A DNA stretch of 64,000 nucleotides from Pseudomonas schmalbachii (GCF_017589465.1 NZ_JAELYA010000005.1:186001-250000), one strand, 5' to 3'; counted from the stretch's first letter, positions 17,850 to 27,157 are shown. Notes: a model not told the origin generated them from the sequence alone. Numbers and translations: made by a program.

Positions 17850-19208
17850 TCAGCGCATGTCCGGCAGATGGGCGTCGGTCTTCACTTCCGACAGCGCTAT
17901 GCCGCCCTGCGGTGCGGCCACTCCCTGCGAGCGCAGCAGCGAGCCCATGCTGGCGAGCACCCGGTAGCGGGAGAACTCTTCGGTGTAGCGCACCTCGGTG
18001 TAGCGGCGATTGGCGGTGAACAGTTCGTTCTCGCTGTCCAGCAGGTCGAGCAGCGTGCGCTGGCCGAGGGTGAACTGCTGCTGGTAGGCCTCGCGCACCT
18101 TGCGCGTGTAGTCGGCGTATTCGCGCGCCGGACCGGTCTGCTTCTGGGAGTTCTCCATGGCGTCCCAGGCCAGCGCGAGGTTCTCGTTGAGCAGGCGCAG
18201 GGCGTTGTTGCGTACATCCTTGGATTCGTTGAGCTGGTGCGAGGAGGCGTTCAGGCGGGACTTGTCGCGCAAGCCGTTGAACAGGTTGTAGCGCATCACC
18301 ACTTGCGCCTGCCAGCTGTTGTCATGGCCTTCCTGGCCAGCGACATTGTTGTTCGCTGCTTGCGCCAGCTCCAGGTCGAAACGCGGGTAGTAGGGCGCCT
18401 TGGCGGCCTGGTACTGCTTCTCGGCGGCATCCACGTCGGCCTGGGCGGATTTCAGCAGCGGGTTGTTGTTGATCACTTCCTGACGGGCCTGGGGCAGGTC
18501 GCCGGGCAGCAGCGCCTTCACCGTGGACGGCGCTTCCAGTTCGTCCGGGGTCTTGCCCACCGCACTGAAGAAGTTGGCCTCGGCGTCCGCCAGGTTGACT
18601 TCCTCGGTGTACAGGTTGTTCTGTGCCAGGGCCAGGCGGGCGATGGCCTGGTCGTTGTCGGCGGCGCTGCCGACGCCGCGCTCGCTGCGCATGCGGATCT
18701 GGTCGCCGATACGCTGGTGCGCCTGCAGGTTGTTCTTCGCCAGGGCGACCATTTCGCGGCGCTTGAGCACTTCGAGGTAGACCTCGACGGTGCGCAGCGC
18801 GGTGGTTTCCGAGGTGCCGAGCACGCGGTAGGCCCTGGAGTTGACGTTGGCTTCGTTGCGCGCCACCTCGTTGGGGGTGCCGAAGCCGTCGAACAGCATT
18901 TGTCTCAGGCGGATTTCCGCATCGCTGCGGGTCAGGGTTTCCTTGTTGTGGTTGCCCTGTGCGCGGGTATCCGGATTGTCGGAATTTTCCCGGCCGTAGC
19001 CGAGCAGAAGATCGACGGTAGGAAGATAACCGCCCCGGGCGATTTTCAGTTCCTCATCCGCAGTCAGGCGACTGTTGATGCTCTGGCTGATCTCCGGGTG
19101 GTACTGCAGGGTGCTTTGAATGGCCTCGGTCAGGGTCATGGCATGACCATTGATACCGGAGACCGCCAGAATTATGCCGCTCCATAGGGCTGTACTGCTA
19201 GCGCGCAT
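17850..19208 (-). CDS. TolC-family outer-membrane channel (LapE/AggA-like)
   Basis: A 452-residue outer-membrane efflux protein of the type I secretion class. The signal peptide is about residues 1-23 (ALWSGIILAVSGINGHA-MT). The two TolC repeats are visible; each starts with a helix-strand-helix block such as LTEAIQSTLQYHPEI, and the second contains FTLGQRTLLDLLDSENEL. It forms the trimeric exit channel for the neighbouring exporter. The ATG at 19208 follows an AGGAG ribosome site. It is transcribed separately from the exporter genes, divergent from the adhesin, with a FleQ-like box 32 bp upstream of its start. Confidence 0.92.
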   Translation of the reverse strand: MRASSTALWSGIILAVSGINGHAMTLTEAIQSTLQYHPEISQSINSRLTADEELKIARGGYLPTVDLLLGYGRENSDNPDTRAQGNHNKETLTRSDAEIRLRQMLFDGFGTPNEVARNEANVNSRAYRVLGTSETTALRTVEVYLEVLKRREMVALAKNNLQAHQRIGDQIRMRSERGVGSAADNDQAIARLALAQNNLYTEEVNLADAEANFFSAVGKTPDELEAPSTVKALLPGDLPQARQEVINNNPLLKSAQADVDAAEKQYQAAKAPYYPRFDLELAQAANNNVAGQEGHDNSWQAQVVMRYNLFNGLRDKSRLNASSHQLNESKDVRNNALRLLNENLALAWDAMENSQKQTGPAREYADYTRKVREAYQQQFTLGQRTLLDLLDSENELFTANRRYTEVRYTEEFSRYRVLASMGSLLRSQGVAAPQGGIALSEVKTDAHLPDMR

Positions 19209-19240
19209 GACCTTCTCCTGCTTTCCTTGTTTTCTGAAGA

Positions 19241-19254
19241 GCCAATTTATTGGC
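19241..19254. promoter_or_regulatory. FleQ-like box upstream of the tolC-like gene
   Basis: GCCAATTTATTGGC, which on the minus strand reads GCCAATAAATTGGC. The central CAATAAATTG matches the core of the remembered FleQ consensus exactly. It sits in the 463-bp divergent gap 19209-19671, which holds no gene and is unusually AT-rich in its first 150 bases. Confidence 0.6.
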
Positions 19255-19486
19255 TTTTCACGATCATCGTTCTGGAAATGCTTGTAAGCTGAGAGGTAAG
19301 TTCAATTTTCTTACATGGCTAAGAAGGAATTCTTACAAGGATTATGCGGAAAAAGTCTTATGAAGCTGCCGGGAATGGGACCATTGTTAGTTCCAGCGGG
19401 CCCGGATTTTTCCCGGATGTGGGCCGGATACCCGTTTTTGATGTAGCCATGTACGTTTTTCACGGCTTAGGGCGGGGAAATTCTGG

Positions 19487-19501
19487 TGGGACTGATTTTG
19501 C
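19487..19501 (+). promoter_or_regulatory. Candidate sigma-54 promoter for the adhesin
   Basis: TGGGACTGATTTTGC fits the -24/-12 pattern TGGCAC-N5-TTGC with one mismatch. The predicted start of transcription (about 19512-19514) falls at the edge of the FleQ-like box. No experimental support; a sigma-70 promoter elsewhere in the gap is equally possible. Confidence 0.4.
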
Positions 19502-19512
19502 GGGGTAGTCGC

Positions 19513-19526
19513 GACAATAAATTGTC
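19513..19526. promoter_or_regulatory. FleQ-like box upstream of the adhesin gene
   Basis: GACAATAAATTGTC, a near-palindrome matching the FleQ consensus (GTCAATAAATTGAC, from memory) at 12 of 14 positions. It lies 146 bp before the adhesin start. FleQ with c-di-GMP is known to control Lap-type adhesin and exopolysaccharide genes in other pseudomonads, so the context fits. Confidence 0.65.
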
Positions 19527-19671
19527 GTACGGATTACATAGACATAGAGATTGAGCGCTACCGGTCCCACCAGTTTTCTTTCCTTCGCGTCACCGCTGTT
19601 TTCGTGACATGGCCGATTCGAACCCTCGCAAGGCGCAAGCCGGTGCGGGGCAGAACGCGGAGGAAGGACAC

Positions 19672-22600
19672 ATGGCTACGTTATTGGGTGTCGTCGGCAA
19701 GGTGGAGGGCGAAGTCTTCGCGCTGGCGGCCGACGGATCGCGCCGTCCGCTGAGCGCGGGCGACAAGCTTTATGTCGGCGAGCAACTGGTCACCGGCGCC
19801 CACGGCGCGGTGGCCGTGAAAGTCGCGGGAGGCGGTGAAATCGTCCTCGGGCGCGACAGCTCGCTGCCCCTTACCAGCCAGTTGCAGGCGGCGTCTCATC
19901 CGTCGCATGGCGGCGAGCAGGTCGCCCAGGCACCGGCGACGCCGAGCCAGCAGGACATCACCGACGTCAAGGCCCTGCAGGCCGCCATCGCCGCCGGCGT
20001 GGACCCGACCCAGCACGCCGAAGCCACGGCCGCCGGCCCGGCAGCGTCTGCCGGTGGCAAGGCCGGCGGCGGCCATTCGTTCGTCTTGCTTACCGAAGTC
20101 GGCGGCGCCCTGTCGCCGGAAATCGGCTTCCCCACCGGGCCGGCCGGCAGCGGTCCGCTGTTCTTCCTCGGCGATGCGGTGGGGCAGGCTGAACAGCCGG
20201 TCGAGGCGCAACCGCCAGTCGAACCGCCGGTCGTGGTTCCGCCGACCGAGCCGCCACCGCCGCCGCCTCCTCCAGTGGATGGGAAGCCCACTGCCGGGCT
20301 GTCCAGCACGCTGGTCGCCGAGTCGAACCTGCCGGGCGGATTGCCGGGCGGCGACGCACAGGTGCAGCGCCTGGCCCTGTCGGCAGAAGGCACCAGTGTC
20401 AGCGGCAGCCTGGACTACGACTTCGGCCCCGATGGCGCCGGCAGCTTCAGCTGGAACACCGCCGGCCTGCCGCAACTGAGCTCCGGCGGCGTCGAGCTGA
20501 CGTATTCGCTGAGCGACGATGGCCGGACTCTCACCGCAATGGCCGGCGACACGGCGGTATTCACCCTCACGCTGACCGACCTGGACAGCGGCAGCTTCGA
20601 GCTGACCCTGCTGCAGCCGCTGGATCACCCGCTGCAGGGCGTCGAAGACATCCTGCAGTTCGAGGTCGGCTACACCATCACCGACGGCAACGGCACCTCC
20701 GCCAGCGGCGGGCTGGACGTCAGCATCGTCGACGATGTGCCGCAGGGCAGCCTGTCGGTCAGCGATACCGAGATCCCCCTGCTGCAGACCCACGACGCCG
20801 CCACCCTGGGCGCCGGGCACGACAGCGCCAGTGCCGACTTCTCCTTCGCCTTCCAGGTCGATGCGCAGTACGGCGCGGATGGCGGCGGCGATACGTCGAT
20901 GAGCTATTCCCTGACGCTGGCCGGCGCCCAGGGCGATGACAGCGGCCTGACCAGCGACGGCGCGGCGATCCGCCTGTTCGACGTCGATGGCGTGATCGTT
21001 GGTTCCACCGCGGCCAGCGCGGCGGAAATCACCACGGCAAATACGGTGTTCTCGCTGGCGGTGGATACGGCCAGCGGCATGGTCACCCTCAACCAGTACC
21101 GCAATATCGATCATCCGGGGCCGGGCTCCAGCCAAGGCTATGCGAACCAGAATCTTGAGCTGGGCGCCGACCTGGTGCACCTGCAGGGTTCGCTGGTGGT
21201 CACCGATGGCGACGGCGACAGCGTGACCGACAGCCGCTCCCTCGACCTCGGCGGGCGGATCAGCTTCAGCGACGATGGGCCGTGCATCGATACCAGCGGC
21301 AAGCACCTCAACCTCACCGTCGATGAAAGCAACCTGTACGCCAATGCCACGGCGAACGTCGCCGCGCTGTTCAACGGCAGCTACGGCGCAGATGGCGCCG
21401 GCAGCACCACCTATCGCCTGACCACCACGGACGGCAAGGACAGCGGTCTGGTGGATGTCGCCAGCGGGCAGAAGGTCTTCCTCTATCAGACCGCCAATGG
21501 CGTGGAAGGCCGCGTCGGCGGCAGCGGTGGGGACGTAGCCTTCAGCCTGACTCTGAATGGCGGCCAGATCACTTTGGACCAGCGCCTGGCGCTGAAGCAC
21601 CCGAACGCCAGCAACCCGAACGATCCGGTGAGCCTGGGTAACGACAAGATCGACCTGATCGCCACCATCACCGACGGCGATGGCGACAAGGCCTCGGCCA
21701 AGCTCGATCTCGGCGGCAAGCTGACCTTCCTCGACGATGGCCCGTGCATCACCCTCAAGGCGGGCTTCCATGAAAGCCTGACGGTGGACGAAAGCAACCT
21801 GAACCATGACGCCACCGGCCATTTCGCCGGCGCGTTCGATGTTTCCACCGGTGCCGACGGCGGCAGCACCAGCTATAGCCTGTCGGTGAGCAACGGCGCG
21901 AGCAGCGGCCTGACCACCACGTCCGGCCAGTCGATCGTGCTGTACCAGGTCAGCGCGACGGTGGTCGAGGGGCGCGTGGGCGGCACCGGCGGGCCGGCGG
22001 CCTTCAGCCTCACGCTGAATGCGTCCACCGGCGAACTGAAGCTGGACCAGAAGGTCGCCCTGAAGCATCCCGATGGCAGTGATCCGAACGATGCGCTGAG
22101 CATCGGCTCCGGCAAGATCAGCCTGGTCGGCACCGTTACCGATGGCGACGGCGACAAGGCTTCGGCCAGCCTCGATCTCGGCGGCAAGCTGGTCTTCCGC
22201 GACGACGGCCCGACCGCCAACGACGACACGCCGCGCTGCCTGGTGCCGCAGGCGCCGCCGAAGGTGAACCTGACCGTGGTGCTGGACGTGTCCGGCAGCA
22301 TGCAGGGCAGCAAGCTGGTCAACGCCAAGGCCGCGCTGATCAACATGCTGCATGAATATGCGCTGATGGGGATCGCCATCCACGTATCGCTGGTCACCTT
22401 CTCCAGCTCGGCCAGCGACAAGGGCGATTTCAACTTCAGCGGTACCGGCGACACCGGCTATGCGAACCTGGTCAGCGCCATCAACGGACTCAACGCCAGC
22501 GGCACGACCAACTACGAAGCCGCCCTGAACCTGGCCAAATCCAACGTGCTCAGCGACTTCGGCGCGCCGGGCGCGGACCCGTCGGCTATCAACAAGGTGT

Positions 22601-24843
22601 ACTTCATCTCCGACGGCGAGCCGAATACCGGCAACACCTCGGCGGCGTTCACCAACTGGAAGAACTTCCTGGCCAATCCCGATGGCGACGGCAATGCCGC
22701 GACCAACGCCGTGGAAGCCCGAGCCGTCGGTGTCGGCACCTCGATCACCGATGCCGACCTGGTGAACATCGACAGCCACGGAACGCCGATCATCGTGGTC
22801 AATCCGACCGATCTCAGCGCGACGCTGCAAAGCCTGGTGACGCTGGATTCGGTGAGCGGCAACCTGCTGGCCAACGACACCCCGGTCAGCGCCGACGGCA
22901 CCGTGCGCATCACCCAGGTGGAGATTGACGGCGAAGCGTTCAAGGTGGATGCCGACGGCAACCTCACCAACAGCAACCCGAATGCCTCGACCGCCACTGC
23001 GACCTACAGCAACGGCCTGCTGACCATCCAGACCGAGCACGGCACCCTGACGCTCTATCTGAAGGACGGCGGCGGCCATCTGGCGGGCGACTACACCTAT
23101 GCCTCGAAGGCCAACCTGAGCTACCCGGAAAGCGGCAAGATCAGCGAGGTGTTCAAGTACACCATCGTCGATGGCGACGGCGACACCGCCTCGGCCAACC
23201 TGAACATCTGCCTGCAGTACGGCCAGCCGATGCTGGTGGTGGGCAGCAACGCCAGCGATGTCGACGGTTCCAGCGTGCCGCACGTGGTGGCCAGTCCGCT
23301 CGATACGATTCCCGGCGGACCGATCTCCGGCAGCAACGGCAACGATGTGCTGGTCGGCGACAAGGGTGGGGCGACCGTCTATACCCAGCCCGGCAAGAAC
23401 TACAACATCGCCCTGATCATCGATACCTCCGGCAGCATGAGCGACAACTCCGGTACCCAGGGGCTGAGCCGCATGGCGCTGGCCAAGCAGGCGCTGGTCA
23501 ACCTGCTCAACCAGATCAAGGGCCACGACGGGACCATCAACGTCAGCCTGATCTCGTTCGACGACAGCGCCCATGTCATCAAGCTGAACGGCCTGAATGC
23601 CGGCAACGTCAACGATCTGATCAGGGACATCAACCGCCTGGAAGCGGACGGCGCGACCAACTACGAAGACGCCTTCAAGGAAGCCAGCAAGTGGTTCGCC
23701 AAGCAGGTCAACGACGGCGCCAACGCCGCCCATGACTTCATCAACCTGGCGTTCTTCCTCACCGACGGCAACCCGACGGTCTACAACGGCAACAACTCCA
23801 GCGGCAGCACCACCAACTACAACGACGTCTACCAGGCCCTGGTGGCCGGCAAGGACATGCTGGAGGGCGGGCACGAGCTGAGCGGCGCCGACCAGGTGGC
23901 GGTGAATGCCATCGGCATCGGCAACGGGGTGAACGCCGACGTGCTGCAGTACTTCGACAACACCAGCGTCACGGCCCATGGGGTCGCGTTGAGCCTGCCG
24001 GGCGGCACCGTCACCGACCAGGTCGGCGAGCCGAAGATGATCAACACCGCCGCGGAACTGCAGGCGGCGCTGCAGAAGGGCTTCAGCGAGACCACGCTGC
24101 AGGATGTCGGCAACGACCATCTGGTCGGCGGGGCCGGCAACGACGTCATCTTCGGCGACGTGATCAATACCGATCACCTGAGCTGGAGCGGCTCCGGGCA
24201 TGGCGCCGGCGAGCACGACGGCCAGGGCTACCAGGGACTGATCGACTACCTCACGTCCACCAACGGCAACGTCGCGCCGAGCCTCAACCAGGTGCGCAAC
24301 TACATCATCGACCACGCCGGGGAACTCAACCACGCCGGGGATGTTCGCGGCGGCGACGATATTCTCGACGGCGGCAGCGGCAACGATCTGCTGTTCGGCC
24401 AGGGCGGCAGGGACATCCTGCTCGGCGGCGATGGCGACGACCTGTTGTTCGGCGGCATGGGCGACGATGTGCTGACCGGCGGTGGCGGGGCGGACCAGTT
24501 CTTCTGGCTCAAGGGCGAGACCGGCCACGATGTGGTGACGGACTTCCGCATTGGCGAAGGCGACGTGCTGAACCTCGCCGACCTGCTGCAGGGCGAGACC
24601 GGCACGGCGGCATCGCTGTCGCACTACCTGAGCTTCTCGGTCAATGCCGGCACCACCACCATCGGGGTCAACCCGACCGGTGTCAGCGGCGGTACGACCA
24701 CCCAGAGCATCGAGCTGTCCAATGTCGACCTGTCCGCGCACTACCTCGGGCAGGCCGGCAACGGCGTACTCTCGGCAGGCGACACCATGTCGGTGCTGAA
24801 CGGCCTGCTCGGCGACCATGCGGTCAAGGTGGATACCGTCTAG
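19672..24843 (+). CDS. LapA-like RTX adhesin with retention module and two VWA domains
   Basis: A 1723-residue secreted adhesin. Residues about 1-160 are a retention module (MATLLGVVGKVEGEVFALAA onward) with a TAAG di-alanine protease site at 119-122, the type cut by LapG. A proline spacer follows, then T1SS-143-type repeats (about 250-850) ending in DGDGD and DDGP phrases. VWA domain 1 has the MIDAS sequence DVSGSM at 872; VWA domain 2 has DTSGSM at 1251. RTX nonapeptides appear near 1223, 1481 and densely at 1560-1612 (GGSGNDLLFG), and the C-terminus is a secretion signal. I start at 19672 because GGAGGAAGG lies just upstream and the module begins there. It is exported by the adjacent type I system and held at the surface until proteolysis. 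No lapD or lapG lies in the window. Confidence 0.92.
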   Translation: MATLLGVVGKVEGEVFALAADGSRRPLSAGDKLYVGEQLVTGAHGAVAVKVAGGGEIVLGRDSSLPLTSQLQAASHPSHGGEQVAQAPATPSQQDITDVKALQAAIAAGVDPTQHAEATAAGPAASAGGKAGGGHSFVLLTEVGGALSPEIGFPTGPAGSGPLFFLGDAVGQAEQPVEAQPPVEPPVVVPPTEPPPPPPPPVDGKPTAGLSSTLVAESNLPGGLPGGDAQVQRLALSAEGTSVSGSLDYDFGPDGAGSFSWNTAGLPQLSSGGVELTYSLSDDGRTLTAMAGDTAVFTLTLTDLDSGSFELTLLQPLDHPLQGVEDILQFEVGYTITDGNGTSASGGLDVSIVDDVPQGSLSVSDTEIPLLQTHDAATLGAGHDSASADFSFAFQVDAQYGADGGGDTSMSYSLTLAGAQGDDSGLTSDGAAIRLFDVDGVIVGSTAASAAEITTANTVFSLAVDTASGMVTLNQYRNIDHPGPGSSQGYANQNLELGADLVHLQGSLVVTDGDGDSVTDSRSLDLGGRISFSDDGPCIDTSGKHLNLTVDESNLYANATANVAALFNGSYGADGAGSTTYRLTTTDGKDSGLVDVASGQKVFLYQTANGVEGRVGGSGGDVAFSLTLNGGQITLDQRLALKHPNASNPNDPVSLGNDKIDLIATITDGDGDKASAKLDLGGKLTFLDDGPCITLKAGFHESLTVDESNLNHDATGHFAGAFDVSTGADGGSTSYSLSVSNGASSGLTTTSGQSIVLYQVSATVVEGRVGGTGGPAAFSLTLNASTGELKLDQKVALKHPDGSDPNDALSIGSGKISLVGTVTDGDGDKASASLDLGGKLVFRDDGPTANDDTPRCLVPQAPPKVNLTVVLDVSGSMQGSKLVNAKAALINMLHEYALMGIAIHVSLVTFSSSASDKGDFNFSGTGDTGYANLVSAINGLNASGTTNYEAALNLAKSNVLSDFGAPGADPSAINKVYFISDGEPNTGNTSAAFTNWKNFLANPDGDGNAATNAVEARAVGVGTSITDADLVNIDSHGTPIIVVNPTDLSATLQSLVTLDSVSGNLLANDTPVSADGTVRITQVEIDGEAFKVDADGNLTNSNPNASTATATYSNGLLTIQTEHGTLTLYLKDGGGHLAGDYTYASKANLSYPESGKISEVFKYTIVDGDGDTASANLNICLQYGQPMLVVGSNASDVDGSSVPHVVASPLDTIPGGPISGSNGNDVLVGDKGGATVYTQPGKNYNIALIIDTSGSMSDNSGTQGLSRMALAKQALVNLLNQIKGHDGTINVSLISFDDSAHVIKLNGLNAGNVNDLIRDINRLEADGATNYEDAFKEASKWFAKQVNDGANAAHDFINLAFFLTDGNPTVYNGNNSSGSTTNYNDVYQALVAGKDMLEGGHELSGADQVAVNAIGIGNGVNADVLQYFDNTSVTAHGVALSLPGGTVTDQVGEPKMINTAAELQAALQKGFSETTLQDVGNDHLVGGAGNDVIFGDVINTDHLSWSGSGHGAGEHDGQGYQGLIDYLTSTNGNVAPSLNQVRNYIIDHAGELNHAGDVRGGDDILDGGSGNDLLFGQGGRDILLGGDGDDLLFGGMGDDVLTGGGGADQFFWLKGETGHDVVTDFRIGEGDVLNLADLLQGETGTAASLSHYLSFSVNAGTTTIGVNPTGVSGGTTTQSIELSNVDLSAHYLGQAGNGVLSAGDTMSVLNGLLGDHAVKVDTV

Positions 24844-24863
24844 CCGGCCCGTTGCTGCGTTAC

Positions 24864-24890
24864 GAACCGCCGCCTTCGGGTGGCGGTTTC
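24864..24890 (+). terminator. Terminator after the adhesin gene
   Basis: GC-rich hairpin (GAACCGCCGCC, TTC, then GGGTGGCGGTTTC), stem about 11 bp with one imperfect pair and a short T run, 21 bp after the adhesin stop. Confidence 0.65.
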
Positions 24891-25003
24891 GCTTGTGTCG
24901 CGGCATACGCGGAATGAATGGTCGTCGTCTGGTGGAATATGGCGGGCTTATCCTCGACCTTCGGTAGCGTCTCTCCAATCGAAAACAATCAACGAGGTGT
25001 CCC

Positions 25004-26188
25004 ATGCGTGAAGTGGTGATAGTCGACAGCGTTCGTACCGGCCTGGCCAAGTCCTTCCGCGGCAAATTCAACCTGACCCGTCCGGACGACATGGTCGCCC
25101 ACTGCATCGACGCCCTGCTGGCGCGCAACGACCTGGACCCGCTGCTGGTGGACGACTGCATCGTTGGCGCCGGCTCCAACGAGGGCGCCCAGGGCCACAA
25201 CATCGGCCGTAACGCGGCGGTGCTGTCCAAACTGGGCATCCACGTCGCCGGCATGACCCTGAACCGCTTCTGCTCCTCGGGCCTGCAATCCATCGCCATC
25301 GCCGCCAACCAGATCGCCTCCGGCTGCAGCGACGTGATCGTCGCCGGTGGTGTCGAGTCCATCACCCTGACCATGAAGCGGCAGAACATGGACAACTTCT
25401 TCAACCCGCGCCTGCAACTGGAAGCGCCGGGCATCTACTACCCGATGGGGCAGACCGCCGAGATCGTCGCCCGCCGCTACAACATCACCCGCGAGGCCCA
25501 GGACCTCTACGCCCTGCAGAGCCAGCAACGCACCGCGCGCGCCCAGGCCGCAGGCCTGTTCGCCGACGAGATCGTGCCGATGGCGGTGAAATACGAAGTG
25601 GAAGACAAGGCCACCGGTGAGAAGAAAGTGCTGGAAGGCGTGGTCGACCACGACGACTGCAACCGCCCGGACACCACCCTGGAAGGCCTGAACTCGCTGA
25701 AGCCGGTCTTCGCCGAAGACGGTTCGGTCACCGCCGGCAACGCCTCGCAACTGTCCGACGGCGCCTCGATGACACTGGTGATGAGCCTGGAAAAGGCGCT
25801 GGAACTGGGCCTCAAGCCGAAGGCGTTCTTCCGCGGCTTCACCGTCGCCGGCTGCGAACCGGACGAGATGGGCATCGGCCCGGTGTTCTCGGTGCCGAAA
25901 CTGCTCAAGGCCAGGGGCCTGAAAGTCGATGACATCGACCTCTGGGAACTCAACGAAGCCTTCGCTTCGCAGTGCCTGTACGCCCGTGACCACCTGGGCA
26001 TCGACAACGAGAAGTACAACGTCAACGGCGGTTCGATCTCCATCGGCCACCCCTTCGGCATGACCGGCTCCCGCCAGGTCGGCCACCTGGTGCGCGAACT
26101 GCAGCGGCGCAAGCTGCGCTACGGCATCGTCACCATGTGCGTCGGCGGCGGCATGGGCGCGACCGGGCTGTTCGAAGCGGCGAACTGA
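25004..26188 (+). CDS. Acetyl-CoA C-acyltransferase (thiolase)
   Basis: A 394-residue degradative-type thiolase that cleaves 3-ketoacyl-CoA or condenses acyl-CoAs. The nucleophile is Cys90 in NRFCSSGLQ; the other catalytic groups are the GHPFGMTG histidine and the second cysteine in MCVGGGMG near the C-terminus. Length is normal for the family. The start at 25004 has GAGGTG upstream. There is no fadB-like partner beside it, so it is a stand-alone thiolase; whether it prefers long-chain, short-chain or aromatic-pathway substrates is not visible from the sequence. Confidence 0.92.
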   Translation: MREVVIVDSVRTGLAKSFRGKFNLTRPDDMVAHCIDALLARNDLDPLLVDDCIVGAGSNEGAQGHNIGRNAAVLSKLGIHVAGMTLNRFCSSGLQSIAIAANQIASGCSDVIVAGGVESITLTMKRQNMDNFFNPRLQLEAPGIYYPMGQTAEIVARRYNITREAQDLYALQSQQRTARAQAAGLFADEIVPMAVKYEVEDKATGEKKVLEGVVDHDDCNRPDTTLEGLNSLKPVFAEDGSVTAGNASQLSDGASMTLVMSLEKALELGLKPKAFFRGFTVAGCEPDEMGIGPVFSVPKLLKARGLKVDDIDLWELNEAFASQCLYARDHLGIDNEKYNVNGGSISIGHPFGMTGSRQVGHLVRELQRRKLRYGIVTMCVGGGMGATGLFEAAN

Positions 26189-26231
26189 GGAGCGGCACCC
26201 AACCTGCGGGGCCACATGCGTGGGCAACGCT

Positions 26232-26306
26232 CGTAGGTTGGCGCTGAGCAACGCGAAGCCCAACATCGCCATCGTTGGGCTTCACTGCGTTCAGCACCAA
26301 CCTACG
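26232..26306. repeat. CGTAGGTTGG palindromic repeat, copy 2
   Basis: Inverted repeat with outer arms CGTAGGTTGG / CCAACCTACG and inner arms GAAGCCCAAC / GTTGGGCTTC, between the thiolase and cytochrome b561 genes. Confidence 0.82.
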
Positions 26307-26332
26307 CGGGTTCTGGCCCAGCCATGCAGATT

Positions 26333-26455
26333 CCTGTAGGAGCGAGGGGGACGCCCAGTCCGATGCTCGCGAACATCGGCCCCGCAAAAGCTTCGCGAGC
26401 AGAGCTCGCTCCTACAGGTGTGTGCCGCCCTGTAGGAGCGGGCCATGCCCGCGAA
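26333..26455. repeat. TAGGAGC-type REP cluster
   Basis: A facing REP pair (CTGTAGGAGCGAG from 26333 and its complement ending near 26418, inner arms built on GCTCGCGAA) followed by a third, single unit at about 26430-26455 (TGTAGGAGCGGGCCATGCCC). Together with repeat copy 2 it fills almost the whole 269-bp gap. Confidence 0.8.
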
Positions 26456-26457
26456 AC

Positions 26458-27006
26458 TTATCCCCGTCCCGGCAGCATCCGCACCAGGGTGTTGTCGCGG
26501 GTGACGAAGTGGTGGAACAGCGCTGCCGCGGCGTGCAGGCCGATCAGCCAGTAGCCGAGGACGGCGACGGTTTCGTGCAGTTCCTTGATTTCCCCGGCCA
26601 GGTCGGGGTTCTTGCCGATCAGCGCCGGCAGTTCCATGCCCCAGAACGGGATCGGCTTGCCGGCGGCGCTGAGGATCAGCCAGCCGGCGAAGGGCAGGCC
26701 GATCATCAGGATATACAGCGCCAGATGCATCAGCTTGGCCAAGGCGCTCTGCCAACTGGGCATGGCCGGCTCGATGCGCGGTGTCGGGCTGATCATGCGG
26801 GCGATCAGGCGTACCCAGACCAGGGCGAAGACGGTCAGGCCAAGCATGAAATGCCAGTGCTTGAGCAATTCGCGGGTTTCGCTGCCCTTGGGGAAGTTGC
26901 CTTTCAGCTCGATGGTGGCGTAGACGCCGGCGATCAGCACCAGCATCAGCCAGTGCATGGCAATGGAAAGACCGCCATAGCGGTTCGCAGTATTCGTCTG
27001 GCTCAT
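26458..27006 (-). CDS. Cytochrome b561
   Basis: A 182-residue di-haem inner-membrane cytochrome of the bacterial b561 (CybB/YodB) family. Four hydrophobic helices are evident, with candidate haem-ligand histidines in AMHWLML, LLKHWHFML, MHLALYI and LHAAAALFHHFV. The family passes electrons from ubiquinol; E. coli CybB is a superoxide:ubiquinone oxidoreductase. The start at 27006 is chosen over the longer frame because GAGGAACC precedes it and the protein then begins at the usual MSQTNTANRYG position. Monocistronic, ending next to the REP cluster. Confidence 0.9.
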   Translation of the reverse strand: MSQTNTANRYGGLSIAMHWLMLVLIAGVYATIELKGNFPKGSETRELLKHWHFMLGLTVFALVWVRLIARMISPTPRIEPAMPSWQSALAKLMHLALYILMIGLPFAGWLILSAAGKPIPFWGMELPALIGKNPDLAGEIKELHETVAVLGYWLIGLHAAAALFHHFVTRDNTLVRMLPGRG

Positions 27007-27157
27007 CACGGTTCCTCTGAGGCTAAGAATGGTCCGCTCTAGGTGGCGGATATGGCCGATCATGTCGGCTCAGGATTAAGCGAGCCTGAACTCCGACCCC
27101 TTCGCTGAAGTGGCGGTTCGCCATACCCGACCGCCGGTAGATTGCCATCAGCGGCGG

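Noticed and set aside
19681-25434. A 1917-codon open frame on the minus strand, antisense to the adhesin and thiolase
   Set aside because: Explained by high GC at third codon positions and the DGDGD/GGD repeats of the sense gene. The translation is low-complexity (Val/Ala/Gly/Gln-rich) with no domain, and it crosses two real genes.
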